From positions 5,084,001 through 5,148,000 of the forward strand of contig NZ_CP094526.1 in the NCBI RefSeq assembly GCF_029910095.1: a stretch of 64,000 nucleotides of DNA, given 5' to 3'. Made by a program: the position numbers and the translations under genes. Of this stretch, positions 26,017 through 35,216 are shown piece after piece. The first letter of the stretch is position 1; each line of letters opens with the position of its first letter. The notes under the pieces are model-generated. The model did not search any database. It was given only the letters and a program-made list of their open reading frames with translations, and was not told the DNA's origin. Origin of the DNA: Bradyrhizobium sp. ISRA464 (GTDB lineage: Bacteria; Pseudomonadota; Alphaproteobacteria; Rhizobiales; Xanthobacteraceae).

Positions 26017-26508
26017 ATGACCGCCGATACCGCACCACCTCTGCTTACAGAATTCTTCGCTGCGCTGTGCCTGCTGTGTGGCAGCCTCGCCCTGATCGAT
26101 TTTCGCCGAGGCATCATTCCAGACGTCCTTAACCTTGCAGTGGGCGGCCTTGGTCTGGCGCGGACCGTTGTTGCCAGCGGCGCCGTGGCCGGCGTTGAGG
26201 CCGCCGCGGAGGCGATGATCGTCGGACTTATCTTCTGGCTGTTTCGTCGGCTCTATTTCACCGTGAGGAAAGTTCAGGGACTGGGGCTTGGAGACGTCAA
26301 GTTTCTCGCCGCGGCTACGTTATGGGTCGGCCTCACAGGCATTCCCATACTGGTCCTGATTGCTGCGCTCTCGGCGTTGATCGCGGTCGGTGGCGCGCAA
26401 ATGGCCGGACAAAACCTGACGCGGCGGACCTCGCTGCCGTTCGGTCCTTTCCTTGCGCTCGGCTTGCTGTCAGCCGTGGTCGCCCAGCAATGGCTCGGCT
26501 TAATCTAG
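26017..26508 (+). CDS. gspO: Prepilin peptidase (A24 family), probable GspO
   Basis: A 163-aa integral membrane aspartyl protease expected to cleave type IV-pilin-like leader peptides of the pseudopilins GspG, H, I, J and K. The two catalytic aspartates are in ALIDFRRGIIPD and in the GLGLGDVKFLAA signature. The N-terminal methyltransferase domain of full-length GspO/PilD is absent, as in the short CpaA/TadV forms. Hydrophobic segments cover most of the length. It stands alone 4.4 kb from the gsp operon, but is the only prepilin peptidase in the window. Confidence 0.85.
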   Translation: MTADTAPPLLTEFFAALCLLCGSLALIDFRRGIIPDVLNLAVGGLGLARTVVASGAVAGVEAAAEAMIVGLIFWLFRRLYFTVRKVQGLGLGDVKFLAAATLWVGLTGIPILVLIAALSALIAVGGAQMAGQNLTRRTSLPFGPFLALGLLSAVVAQQWLGLI

Positions 26509-26609
26509 CGCCTTATTGGCTGTCGCCAGTTGCGACCAAGCCGCTTGCGCCAATCCCCCTCGCCCGGTCGTCCCGCGCCGAGCCAAAACCGTGCGCAATG
26601 CCAAGGAAA

Positions 26610-26639
26610 GAACCCGCCGGCTGGTTCGCCGGCGGGTTC
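26610..26639. terminator. Bidirectional terminator between convergent genes
   Basis: GAACCCGCCGGC (26610-26621) pairs perfectly with GCCGGCGGGTTC (26628-26639) around TGGTTC. On the minus strand it is followed by TTTCCTT, 23 nt past the stop of phosphoesterase 3. Confidence 0.85.
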
Positions 26640-26662
26640 CTCATCTCATCAGTTGGCTGATG

Positions 26663-28822
26663 TCAGTGATCCCAGCCTCCGCCCTGGCCGCCGTGGCCAC
26701 CGTCGTGGAAGTCGAAGAGGTCGAACAGGTCGCTGAGCGCCGGGCTGTTCACCGGAACGTAAGGATTGTTCGGCGCGGCAACCGGATTCGGGAAGTTGTC
26801 ACGGCTGCGCTGCGTGATCGGACGCAAATCCCAGTTCCGCTCGATGAATTTGATGATCGAGACATGATCGGCATATTCATGCGAGATGTGACCCTGCTTC
26901 ACGAACGGCGAGACCACGATCAACGGGATGCGGGTGCCGTCACCGAAGTAATCCAGCGGCTGCACGTAGCCCGAGTCGAAGTAACCGCCGCCTTCGTCGA
27001 AGGTGATGAAGATCGCGGTATCGTCGGCGTAATCCGAGGCCTCAACCTGGTCGACGATCTTCTTCACGAAGCCCTCGAACAGATTGAGCTTGGAGGACGC
27101 CGGATGACCGTCGGTATAGCCGCTCGGTTTCACGATCGAAACCGCTGGCAGAGTGTGCTTGGAGATGTCCGAATACAGATTGACCGAATCTTGGATATGG
27201 GCGGCAACCTGGTCCGGATGCGACATGATCGACGTGTCGTACTGGAACGGATTGCAGATGTTGCAATATTCGTCGGCGGTGGGTCCGGCTACACCCCAGT
27301 TGAGCTGGTACGGATCGTTGACGTAGTTGTTCCACTGGTCGCCGTAGTACTTCCAGGAGATGTTCTTCTCGTTCAGGCTGTCGCCGATGCTCTTTCTCGT
27401 CGACGGTGGGATCGTAAACGGCGTGTTGGACGGGTTCGTATCGGTATAGGCGTTCTTGCCATTGGCGAAATATCCGGGATTGTAGTTATTCAACAGATAG
27501 TAGTGGCCCGGCTCGCAATTCGCATTGATCCGGATCGATTTCAGATAATCGAGGATCGGCTTGACGCCGGGCTGGCCCGGATCCGAGCAGTTGCTATAGG
27601 AGCCACCGCCAGAGACCGGGTTGGTCGAATAAGGCGGCGGGTAACCGCCATTGCCGCCGGCGCCGTAGCCATCCTCGATGTACCAATTGTTGGTGCCCAT
27701 CGCCGGGTTCGGATTCTCGATTTCATGGACAGTACCGGCGTCGGGGGTGCCGCCGAAAACCTGCGTGCCATCGGGCGGCGCGACCGGATTGCCATAGTTA
27801 TCGCTGAAATAGATCATGTCGGCGTGGCCGAACATGATGTGGTTAGCACCGGTGCCGCCGTTGACGGACTGGTGGAAATTGTCGCTCATCGCGTACTTCT
27901 GCACGAGGCTCGTGAAGTAAGGCACGTCGCCCTTCTGCACATTGTAGAACCCGAGGGCGGTCGCCCCCTCGCCCGTGGTCGTCGCGGTCGGTGAATATTC
28001 CGTGGAGAAATTCGCAGGCTGCTGCGCTCCGTTGGAGCCGGCGCCAACGGTCACCTCGACCCAGGCGAACAGATTGCCATTGCAGCCCGACGGATTGTCG
28101 CGGCTGGCGGCGGAGGTGTTGCAGTTGAGCTGCTGCCACATCTGATAGAAGCGATGCACCGGGCTTGCCGCATACGCGTCATAGGGCATGGCATCACTGT
28201 TGGTGAGCTGGAAGGGGCCGGCCGGCAGCGCATTGACATTGGTGATGCGCTGGTCGGGGGTCTTCGACGTCTGCCCGGTGCCGCCGGTCAGAAGATATTG
28301 GTAGTACTCAGACGGCAGGCCGGATTCGGATTGTTGCGCCAGCGCCAGAGACGCCTCGCAGGTCGTGATCGGCGAGCTTCCGCATTGGTTAGGGATGTAG
28401 GAGTCCTTGGGACCGCCCACCAGCGGAGCCGGCAATTGATCCTTGGCGAACGTCTGCTTCGGCGGGCTCAGCAGGAACGCATCGTTCAAGCCGGTGTCCG
28501 TGGCAGAGAGCTGATGTGCCTTTTCGAAATTGGGTCCGGGGACGGCGTTCTTGTCCTGGTCGAGCTTGACGATACCCTGCGACAGCAGGTTCATCACGCT
28601 CTCGCCGGGCCGGTTGGGCACGTAGGTGGCGAACACGTGATCGAAGCTGCGGTTCTCGCCAATGATGACGATCACATGCTTGATCGGCGTCCTCGTCTCG
28701 TGGCCACCGTGGTGTCCCCACTCCTCGGCAAGCACTGGGCTCGCGGTGAACTGACCCAGCGCCAGCGCGCTGAGAGTAAGGCGGCACCCCTGCAGCCAAC
28801 GTGACTTGTGCTTGTCGCGCAT
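26663..28822 (-). CDS. Secreted phosphoesterase family protein (copy 3)
   Basis: A 719-aa exported hydrolase. The ATG at 28822 overlaps the multicopper oxidase TGA (TGATG) and has AGGAGA 7 nt upstream, so it is translationally coupled to the oxidase. Signal peptide RLTLSALALGQFTASPVLA. Motifs: IKHVIVIIGENRSFDHVFA near residue 48, KYAMSDNFHQSVNGGTGANH near 325, and IFITFDEGGGYFDSGYVQP near 610 with YADHVSIIKFIERNWDLRP. A histidine-glycine-rich tail (DLFDFHDGGHGGQGGGWDH) could bind metal. It is the most distal gene of a two-gene unit with a PhoB-like box upstream. Confidence 0.9.
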   Translation of the reverse strand: MRDKHKSRWLQGCRLTLSALALGQFTASPVLAEEWGHHGGHETRTPIKHVIVIIGENRSFDHVFATYVPNRPGESVMNLLSQGIVKLDQDKNAVPGPNFEKAHQLSATDTGLNDAFLLSPPKQTFAKDQLPAPLVGGPKDSYIPNQCGSSPITTCEASLALAQQSESGLPSEYYQYLLTGGTGQTSKTPDQRITNVNALPAGPFQLTNSDAMPYDAYAASPVHRFYQMWQQLNCNTSAASRDNPSGCNGNLFAWVEVTVGAGSNGAQQPANFSTEYSPTATTTGEGATALGFYNVQKGDVPYFTSLVQKYAMSDNFHQSVNGGTGANHIMFGHADMIYFSDNYGNPVAPPDGTQVFGGTPDAGTVHEIENPNPAMGTNNWYIEDGYGAGGNGGYPPPYSTNPVSGGGSYSNCSDPGQPGVKPILDYLKSIRINANCEPGHYYLLNNYNPGYFANGKNAYTDTNPSNTPFTIPPSTRKSIGDSLNEKNISWKYYGDQWNNYVNDPYQLNWGVAGPTADEYCNICNPFQYDTSIMSHPDQVAAHIQDSVNLYSDISKHTLPAVSIVKPSGYTDGHPASSKLNLFEGFVKKIVDQVEASDYADDTAIFITFDEGGGYFDSGYVQPLDYFGDGTRIPLIVVSPFVKQGHISHEYADHVSIIKFIERNWDLRPITQRSRDNFPNPVAAPNNPYVPVNSPALSDLFDLFDFHDGGHGGQGGGWDH

Positions 28823-30633
28823 CAAAGCTCTCCTCTGTTCTGTGGGTTGGACGGCGTAGTTGAGGTCGCGGTGTTCCTCGGCACGACCTTGATACGTCCC
28901 ATCATGCCGCCGTCTTCATGCTCGAGGACGTGACAGTGATAGACGAAGGTGCCGACGATACTGGGATCGCGAAAATCCATGCGGAGTCGCACGCTGGGAT
29001 ATTTCAGCATCCGGCCGTTGTAATAGGGAACGTTGACCGTATCGCGCTGGAACGGCTCGTTGACCGCGATCCCGGACCAATCGAGCAACTGGAAGTGAAG
29101 CTGATGGATGTGGAAATCATGTAGCTCCATCGATCGGTTCTCGATGATCCAGTCCTCGACATCACCCTGCCTCACCACGATGTCGGGGACGTCAGACTGC
29201 GGATCAAACGGCTTTGGCGTGTTCCCGTCGATGGTCAGAAAGAATTGCGTGGGACTGTTGGGATCGTGCGGATTCTCCGGTTGCTCCGAGAAAAACAGTT
29301 TCCTGACGCGTACCGGTGCAACGCTGCCAACCCATGGCCGATCGGGCGGCGGCAACGGCTCCGCGCGGGTGGGCAGCGTCGCTTGCGGCTCGTTGGCATC
29401 TGTCGTGCTCCTGATCGCCATCAGCGCGCGGTTCGGGTCGTTCTCGCCGGCGGGCCCGGTATCGACGGCACGCGTTACCAATAGTGCGGACGCTCCCGCC
29501 GGGGGACCTTCGACGATAAATTCGGCGCGAGAGCCAGGCGGCAAGCCGATATGATTGACCCATTGCACCGCCGGAGATGGGCTGCCCTGGAAGCGCAGCG
29601 GGACTCCGTCAATCCCGACGACGCCGATCTGCTGCGGCGAGCGGCCAACCACCAAGGCGAGGTTGAGATATGTGATCGCGGACGCATTCAGCACGCGCCA
29701 CAGCTGCCGCTCTGCCGGCTTCATCGACAGCGTCGCCGGCGGGTAGTTCGGATATGGCACCGGCACGAAATTGACGGACAGGTCCTTCGATGGCTTGCCG
29801 AAGCCGGTGCCGGAGTTGGCGACGTCACCGTCATTATCAAGCTGGCTTTTCGACATCACCGGCTCGGACTTCGACGGCGGCGCGCCGGAATTGACGAGAT
29901 CCTGGTCGCGGATCACGAGCACGCGCTCGGGCAGTCCGGTGAGCGACGGGTCGACGCGCTCGATGCCTTCGATAATCAAGGCACCAGAGGCGCCGCCGAG
30001 CACCTGCGTCTTGCTGAAGCCGTGAAGATGCGGGTGATACCAGTAGAGCCCGGGCGGCGCATCGTCAGGGATGCGCAGGCGATACTCGAACGGCTTGTCG
30101 TCGGGCTGGATCGACGTCTTCAGCACATCATCCTGGTGGCACACCGGCGGCACCGTCAGTCCGTGGAAGTGCAGATTGGTGGACACCGGCGTCATTGCGC
30201 CGCTCTTGCAGGGATCCGCCTCCTTCTTAGCCGTGCAAATCGGCGCACCGGCGAGTGCCCGATCAATCGCGGGCGTCGCGGTACCAAGGTCAACAAGGTC
30301 GTTCTTGAAATGGATGACCAGCTGATCGCCCGGCTTCACGCGCAAGGTCGGCGATGGCTTCCCGTCCGACGTCAGGTAGCAGTAGCGACTCGTCCCGTCC
30401 GGCCGCCTCTCATCATGGAAACTGAGATCGACCTCGAGGATTCCGTCGCGGCTGCGCAGCTCCACCGGCTCGGCGATCGCGCTTCCGGGCTCGGGTCGTG
30501 CGCAAACATCCTCCTGCGTTCGCGGCGCGTCCGGCAGGTCCGCCGCGCTCAGCCAGGCGGTCATGCCACTCGCTGCGAGCCCGATGCCAGCCGCGACGAT
30601 GACGCAAGAAATGGTCGAGTATCGTCGAAGCAC
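28822..30633 (-). CDS. Secreted multicopper oxidase
   Basis: A 603-aa three-domain cupredoxin oxidase. All four copper-ligand blocks are present: NLHFHGLTVPP, YWYHPHLHGFSK, LHDFHIHQLHFQLL and the C-terminal HCHVLEHEDGGMM (type 1 Cys between type 3 histidines, with a Met as likely axial ligand), so it should oxidise a substrate and reduce O2 to water. I start it at the GTG at 30633 with AGGA upstream, which puts the signal region STISCVIVAAGIGLAASG near the N-terminus; a TTG at 30696 is possible. The substrate (metal ion or phenolic) cannot be read. Co-transcribed with phosphoesterase 3. Confidence 0.9.
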   Translation of the reverse strand: MLRRYSTISCVIVAAGIGLAASGMTAWLSAADLPDAPRTQEDVCARPEPGSAIAEPVELRSRDGILEVDLSFHDERRPDGTSRYCYLTSDGKPSPTLRVKPGDQLVIHFKNDLVDLGTATPAIDRALAGAPICTAKKEADPCKSGAMTPVSTNLHFHGLTVPPVCHQDDVLKTSIQPDDKPFEYRLRIPDDAPPGLYWYHPHLHGFSKTQVLGGASGALIIEGIERVDPSLTGLPERVLVIRDQDLVNSGAPPSKSEPVMSKSQLDNDGDVANSGTGFGKPSKDLSVNFVPVPYPNYPPATLSMKPAERQLWRVLNASAITYLNLALVVGRSPQQIGVVGIDGVPLRFQGSPSPAVQWVNHIGLPPGSRAEFIVEGPPAGASALLVTRAVDTGPAGENDPNRALMAIRSTTDANEPQATLPTRAEPLPPPDRPWVGSVAPVRVRKLFFSEQPENPHDPNSPTQFFLTIDGNTPKPFDPQSDVPDIVVRQGDVEDWIIENRSMELHDFHIHQLHFQLLDWSGIAVNEPFQRDTVNVPYYNGRMLKYPSVRLRMDFRDPSIVGTFVYHCHVLEHEDGGMMGRIKVVPRNTATSTTPSNPQNRGEL

Positions 30634-30780
30634 GCCGTCCTGCCCATGCGTTGCAGCCGTGCAAAAGCGCGCTGACGTCACGCATGACGCCAGCAACCCT
30701 TGCGACCGCAGTCGCCAACGAGTGCTTTTGTTTGACGCCGCAACGCTACATGCGCGTTGTTGCGGGAATCTGGCAAGATT

Positions 30781-30798
30781 CTAACAGCCAAATGACAG
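30781..30798 (-). promoter_or_regulatory. Probable PhoB box of the multicopper oxidase-phosphoesterase operon
   Basis: The minus strand reads CTGTCAT-TTGG-CTGTTAG: 7/7 and 5/7 matches to the PhoB repeat CTGTCAT with the canonical 4-nt spacer. It lies about 150 nt before the GTG at 30633. This is the best PhoB-like site in the window. Confidence 0.65.
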
Positions 30799-30898
30799 TA
30801 AATTGCGACATATCAGCGCGGAACTTCTTCAGCGAGCTGACAGGACGCGTCTCGCCCGGCAGCAATGACGAGGCGTGATCCGCGCGGCATTCGACGTC

Positions 30899-31540
30899 TC
30901 ATCGCCGCCTCAGTTCGGCCTGCGGCGTCGAGCCGTCGGCGCTGACGGGTGTCACCAGCACTGGCACATTCGCGCGTTCGCCGGGTGGCGGCAACGTCAG
31001 TATCGCCGTCTGCTGATCCATTTCCATCGTGACCTCGCGGTCCTGGATCGCGCGCAGTTTCCAGCCCTGATAGTTTTCACCGAGCTTCAAGCGCAGCGCC
31101 TGCTTTGTCGACTGATCGAGAAAGATGCCAAAGCTCTCGTCGTCGCTCGCTATGGTTCCGACCAGCGACAATGGCGGCGGCCGGATTTCCTTCTTCCGCG
31201 GCGGCGGGGGTGGCGGCGCCGCCGCCGGCTCCGAGGCGACCACCGGCGGCGGCCGGCGCGACGGCGAGAAGATCGGACGATCGCGCGTCCCCGACAATCG
31301 AGCGAGCGGAATCGCCCATAGCGGGTTGGCGCTCAGCGGCCGCTCCGGCGCCGGCGGCGGTGCGACAACACGAACGGAAGTCACCGGTTCGCTCGATCGC
31401 GGCGCGGCCGTTCCCCCCAGCCGCGTCTCCTCGGCGATGCCGGCGTCGAGATCGTCGGTCGTGATTGCGACTGTCGCCGCCGCGGCAGCATGGAACGACA
31501 GCCCAAACGCTATGGTTACAATCGTAAGGCTGCGGCTCAT
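30899..31540 (-). CDS. Type II secretion protein, GspC/GspN-like
   Basis: A 213-aa exported protein. I use the ATG at 31540, which overlaps the gspM stop (ATGA). It has a signal-like N-terminus, a long Pro/Ala-rich linker (about residues 50-120) and a C-terminal domain PPLSLVGTIASDDESFGIFL...LRLKLGENYQGWKLRAIQDR that follows the pattern of the homology-region domain of GspC, the inner-membrane partner of the secretin. No PDZ domain is present. It closes the gsp operon. Bradyrhizobial annotations often call this GspN; I cannot choose between the names. Confidence 0.72.
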   Translation of the reverse strand: MSRSLTIVTIAFGLSFHAAAAATVAITTDDLDAGIAEETRLGGTAAPRSSEPVTSVRVVAPPPAPERPLSANPLWAIPLARLSGTRDRPIFSPSRRPPPVVASEPAAAPPPPPPRKKEIRPPPLSLVGTIASDDESFGIFLDQSTKQALRLKLGENYQGWKLRAIQDREVTMEMDQQTAILTLPPPGERANVPVLVTPVSADGSTPQAELRRR

Positions 31541-32100
31541 TTGGCGCCTCGCCATTGCCCGGACACTCCCAGCAAGACCCGCAACTTGCCGGGCTGTGAG
31601 CCGGACGATGTTGTCGGGGTTTGAACCACCAACTGGTCGACAAACAAGAACGGCATCCCCGCCTCGATATCGTAAAGCAGCTCCTGCAGCTGAGGCTGCT
31701 CGATCTCGCAGCTCGCGATCATGCTGAGGAACCCTGGCTTGCTCGATGAGCTCTGCACGTCAAGCTGCGTGGACAGTACGTTGCCGCCGAATTTCGTCAC
31801 TGCGTTCGCCACCCGCTGCAACAGCGTGGCGCCTGCGATCGTGACGGTGGCGCCCTCGAGGTACGGCGACCCTGCCGGCATCGTGCCCTCTCCAGTCGCA
31901 TTCGGTTTGGCCGCCGCACGGTGCCCCCCGAGCTGCTCCAGCATAGTCGCGGCGGCGGCGACGTCGCCGCGCTGATCGATCAGATCGGATATCGACATCA
32001 CCACGGTGAAGAGCAGCACGATGATCAGGCCGACATAGGCCACCGCCGCCAAGAGCGGCGAGGAGGTGACCAGCTTTACGGGTGTGGACAGGATATTCAC
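31537..32100 (-). CDS. gspM: Type II secretion system protein GspM
   Basis: A 187-aa bitopic protein with an N-terminal membrane segment (SSPLLAAVAYVGLIIVLLFT), a short coiled region and a C-terminal ferredoxin-like domain around SFLSMIASCEIEQPQLQELL-type sequence (residues about 125-165). GspM binds GspL and GspE in the inner-membrane platform. Overlaps of 4 nt with gspL and with the following gene tie it to the operon. Confidence 0.82.
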   Translation of the reverse strand: MNILSTPVKLVTSSPLLAAVAYVGLIIVLLFTVVMSISDLIDQRGDVAAAATMLEQLGGHRAAAKPNATGEGTMPAGSPYLEGATVTIAGATLLQRVANAVTKFGGNVLSTQLDVQSSSSKPGFLSMIASCEIEQPQLQELLYDIEAGMPFLFVDQLVVQTPTTSSGSQPGKLRVLLGVSGQWRGAK

Positions 32101-33173
32101 GAGCCGGATCCGAAATAGGCGGTGATATGAGCTTCAATGTGGAAGCGCTCGCCGGGCTCATTTGCCGCGTGCGTGGTGGGTGCAAAGAAGGTGGCCCGGG
32201 TGAACTGTGGGGAGGACTGCTCGATCAAGCGGATCAGCGAGGGGGCATCCTGCGTCATCCCGACGATCTGGATCTTGTCTCCCTCGATCCGCAGTTCAGT
32301 CACATAGGTGGAATCTGGCAACGCCCGCGAGATCGCCTCGAGCACCATGACGCTCGACGGCGTGCTCTGCTTGCGTTTGGCGAGCAGGCCCAGCCCTGAC
32401 GCGGAGCCGTTCGCGCCAAGACGCAAGGCCGCGCGGCGCTGGGCGATGCGCTGCTGCAGGTCCCCCAGCTCCGATTGCAGCGAGCCACCGAGATAGGCAT
32501 TGATCAGGAGCGACGCGGCCGCAGCGAGCGCGGTCGATAGCAAGAGGACGCGGAGCAGACGGGGCACGTTGACCGCTGCGCCAATCACGCTGCGCAGCGG
32601 CCGGTCCATCAACTTGATCGGCGTGGACGTATCGCCCAGCGCCGGCACCAAGATCGCAACCGACGCAGCGTCGACGGTCTCGGCGAACTGCAACACCGGC
32701 GCGACCTTCTCTCTCGACGTCGCCGCGAAGCTCACCTCGATCCGGTCGTTCGCAGCGAGCGTGGGTGCTCCCCAGCCGAACACTGCGTCACTTACGGACC
32801 ACGGCGTCAGGCGATCGACCTGAGCCTTGATCATCCCATCGAGGAAATCAGCCGCCTTGCTCGGGAAATCGAGCTGATGCGTCATGATGTGATCCGACCG
32901 CAGCAACGCCTCGATACGGCTCGCCCGGAACGCCGTCTTCCACACCTCTGGCAGCGCCGGGCGCGCCGTGTCGCTATCGAAGCGGAAGGACAGATCAGGC
33001 AGATCGGCTCCGCTCTTCGCGTTGATCGCGGTTGCCGTGAACGCGCCGTCGTGTCCTTCGGCAAGCTGGATGCGCTGCGCGCGCATGAAGCGGCCCGCTA
33101 TCGCGTCGATCGCGCGGCCCACCGCATCGATCCATTCGGTCAGGAATAGCTTCACGTCAGATATCAGCGCCAT
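32097..33173 (-). CDS. gspL: Type II secretion system protein GspL
   Basis: A 358-aa inner-membrane platform protein. The start at 33173 (MALISDVKLFLTEWIDAVG) overlaps the gspK stop by one base; the frame runs to 33332 but that extension is inside gspK. Residues 1-235 form the cytoplasmic actin-like domain that recruits GspE, a membrane segment lies near LRVLLLSTALAAAASLLINA (about 240-260), and the periplasmic part carries a PilN-like domain (YVTELRIEGDKIQIVGMTQD). Overlaps gspM by 4 nt. Confidence 0.82.
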   Translation of the reverse strand: MALISDVKLFLTEWIDAVGRAIDAIAGRFMRAQRIQLAEGHDGAFTATAINAKSGADLPDLSFRFDSDTARPALPEVWKTAFRASRIEALLRSDHIMTHQLDFPSKAADFLDGMIKAQVDRLTPWSVSDAVFGWGAPTLAANDRIEVSFAATSREKVAPVLQFAETVDAASVAILVPALGDTSTPIKLMDRPLRSVIGAAVNVPRLLRVLLLSTALAAAASLLINAYLGGSLQSELGDLQQRIAQRRAALRLGANGSASGLGLLAKRKQSTPSSVMVLEAISRALPDSTYVTELRIEGDKIQIVGMTQDAPSLIRLIEQSSPQFTRATFFAPTTHAANEPGERFHIEAHITAYFGSGS

Positions 33174-34087
33174 CAGGACCCCCGGCGCTCGAGTCGTGTG
33201 TGAGTGGGGACGACATCGTCCTGCCACGACAGCACGCGATAGGGCTCGCGCTTGTCGCCGAGAGCGATCACCACCTCTGACGTGGCGCGCCGGCCGTTGG
33301 CGAAGCCGATCGTTGTTTCGACGCGGTAGCACGGGCTCTTTGCTTTCGGCAGGTTGCTCTTCGTCGGAGCAGACGGGTCAGCACCGGCAAGCGGATCATT
33401 CGAAGGCCCCATCGCACTGCCGAACGGATCCATGTTTGCATTGGAGCGTCTTGCGAAGGCCGCGACCACTTCGGGCGCCGCGATCGTCGCATCGATGTCC
33501 GCCGACCCGTTGAAGATGGTCACAAACGGCAAGGCGCGATCGACAAGTGCCGGCGGAAGTCCGGTGACCAGCGCAAGCTCATTGACATGCGTGAACAACG
33601 ACTGCCGTGGCGAGTAACCCAGAGCCGCGTAGCGCGCCGCCTCGTCATTCGTGCTCCCCGGCGTCGGCGGGGTGCGCCAGCCCACAATACGCTCAGCGTC
33701 CTCATTGGCCGCGTCCTTGCTGGCACCGAGTCCAGCCAGGAACGCGGCCAGTACCTCTTTCGACGCGAGATTGAGGTCGATCCGAGCAGCTTCCGAGGTG
33801 AAGGTGACGCCGACATTGGCGTCGTCCATTCGGAAATGGAACGAACCCCGCGCCGGCCGTGCATCGTCGCCCGCGAGGATCAGCTGATAGGCCGTGAGCT
33901 CGATGCCGGCCGATACCAGCGCCTCGTTCTGCAGGGCGGTATCACCGAGCGCCATCGCGCGAGCCGACGCCGACAGATAGAGCGCAAAGATCATCGCCAG
34001 CGACGACAGTGCCAGGAGTATCCAGAGCACCACGACGATCACGAAGCCGCGTTGGGAGTGATCGGGAGAGCACCGCGCACCGCTCAT
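33173..34087 (-). CDS. gspK: Type II secretion minor pseudopilin GspK
   Basis: A 304-aa pseudopilin at the predicted tip of the pseudopilus. The N-terminus SQRGFVIVVVLWILLALSSL is a class III leader followed by the hydrophobic helix; the residue after the Gly-Phe site is Val, and the usual Glu5 is lacking, as is typical for GspK. The body includes the helical insertion with RIDLNLASKEVLAAFLAGLG, which resembles the helix-hairpin-helix-like part of the family. Its start overlaps gspJ by 4 nt. Confidence 0.87.
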   Translation of the reverse strand: MSGARCSPDHSQRGFVIVVVLWILLALSSLAMIFALYLSASARAMALGDTALQNEALVSAGIELTAYQLILAGDDARPARGSFHFRMDDANVGVTFTSEAARIDLNLASKEVLAAFLAGLGASKDAANEDAERIVGWRTPPTPGSTNDEAARYAALGYSPRQSLFTHVNELALVTGLPPALVDRALPFVTIFNGSADIDATIAAPEVVAAFARRSNANMDPFGSAMGPSNDPLAGADPSAPTKSNLPKAKSPCYRVETTIGFANGRRATSEVVIALGDKREPYRVLSWQDDVVPTHTRLERRGS

Positions 34088-34803
34088 AACCGACCTCCCT
34101 GCCCGGCGGCGTTGGCCGGGCCGCTGCTGCCAGGGTTATTCGGCTTGTCGGTGCAGTTGCCGTCCGGCCGCGTGCAATCGCTCGGCACCTGGGTATGGAC
34201 CGGGGCAATCGTCGAGACCGAGAGCACGCGCTGGCTGGCGGCGTCTCGGATGGTCAGCTTGATCATGACGGGCAATTGCTCCGCCTCGCGCCATGTGCTT
34301 TTCCAGACCCGGTCCGGCCCCGCATAGGCAAAGGACAACCGAAACGGCGCGCGCAGCAACACCACAGGATCGCGAAAGCGCAACTGCTCGGTCAGCGACG
34401 AACCGGTCGGCAACGGCGCAAACCGCGTACGCGAGCGCACCGTGACGAACTCTCGCCGATCGGAGGTCTCGCCGAGATGCACGACGTCGAGCCCTGGTCC
34501 GGCATTGGGACCAATCGCCGTGCGCACGAAGGTGATCGAGAGCTCCGAGCCATCGAACAATGGACGGCGGGATTCGCGGTTGGCTGGAACGTATTCGGCC
34601 GCAGCCAGGTCGGCCGCGATGCGTTGCAACGCCGCGCCAATCGCTTCATCGCGCTGAATCCGGTCAATCCCCCGGTTCCAGTTCGGCAGCCATTGTGCGG
34701 TGATGCTGGCAAGTGCCGACAGCACAAGGCCCATCAAGGCGAGCGCCACAATGGCCTCAATCAACGTGAATCCTGCTTCACGCTCGCGCCAGGCCGCCAT
34801 CAT
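34084..34803 (-). CDS. gspJ: Type II secretion minor pseudopilin GspJ
   Basis: A 239-aa pseudopilin with leader EREAGFTLIEAIVALALMG (cleavage between Gly and Phe, Glu5 present), then an alpha helix and a beta-rich domain with RRPLFDGSELSITFVRTAIG. The last 25 residues are Pro/Asn/Gly-rich. It overlaps gspI and gspK by 4 nt each. Confidence 0.87.
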   Translation of the reverse strand: MMAAWREREAGFTLIEAIVALALMGLVLSALASITAQWLPNWNRGIDRIQRDEAIGAALQRIAADLAAAEYVPANRESRRPLFDGSELSITFVRTAIGPNAGPGLDVVHLGETSDRREFVTVRSRTRFAPLPTGSSLTEQLRFRDPVVLLRAPFRLSFAYAGPDRVWKSTWREAEQLPVMIKLTIRDAASQRVLSVSTIAPVHTQVPSDCTRPDGNCTDKPNNPGSSGPANAAGQGGRL

Positions 34804-35216
34804 TGGGACGCCGCCCTTTTCATCAAGCGTACCGTGCGAATATCCGACGTAGCCCCGCCAGGCGACTTCACGCGCACCCTGACGAGCTCAGGCACCCAGG
34901 CCGCGTCGGAATCCGGAACGGTCCAGTTGCCGCCGAGCGGGGTAACGTCGACCGTCCAAGCGTAGCCGTCGGCCTGCTCCGACGATGTTCCCTGTCGGAG
35001 CTGATCACGCGGTGGAATTGCGGCGACCATGGCCGTGCGCGTGGCCTGCATCAGCGCGACATGCCGTTCAAACGAACGCACCCCGCGTACGTTGGTGGCC
35101 ATGACCGAGCCGATGGCCACGATCACGACGGCGACCACCGCCAGCGCGACCAGCACCTCGATGATCGTGAAGCCGGCGTCGCGGCGTTCAATTGATGGCG
35201 GCGTGGCGGGGGACAA
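34800..35216 (-). CDS. gspI: Type II secretion minor pseudopilin GspI
   Basis: A 138-aa pseudopilin with leader ERRDAGFTIIEVLVALAVVA (Gly-Phe cleavage, Glu5). The mature protein is about 120 aa, the usual size for GspI, with a short beta domain around YAWTVDVTPLGGNWTVPD. Its start overlaps the end of gspH by 29 nt, more than the other junctions. Confidence 0.85.
   Translation of the reverse strand: MSPATPPSIERRDAGFTIIEVLVALAVVAVVIVAIGSVMATNVRGVRSFERHVALMQATRTAMVAAIPPRDQLRQGTSSEQADGYAWTVDVTPLGGNWTVPDSDAAWVPELVRVRVKSPGGATSDIRTVRLMKRAASQ

Noticed and set aside
26516..27994. Plus-strand open frame of 492 codons
   Set aside because: Shadow of phosphoesterase 3; starts inside the intergenic terminator region without a ribosome-binding site.
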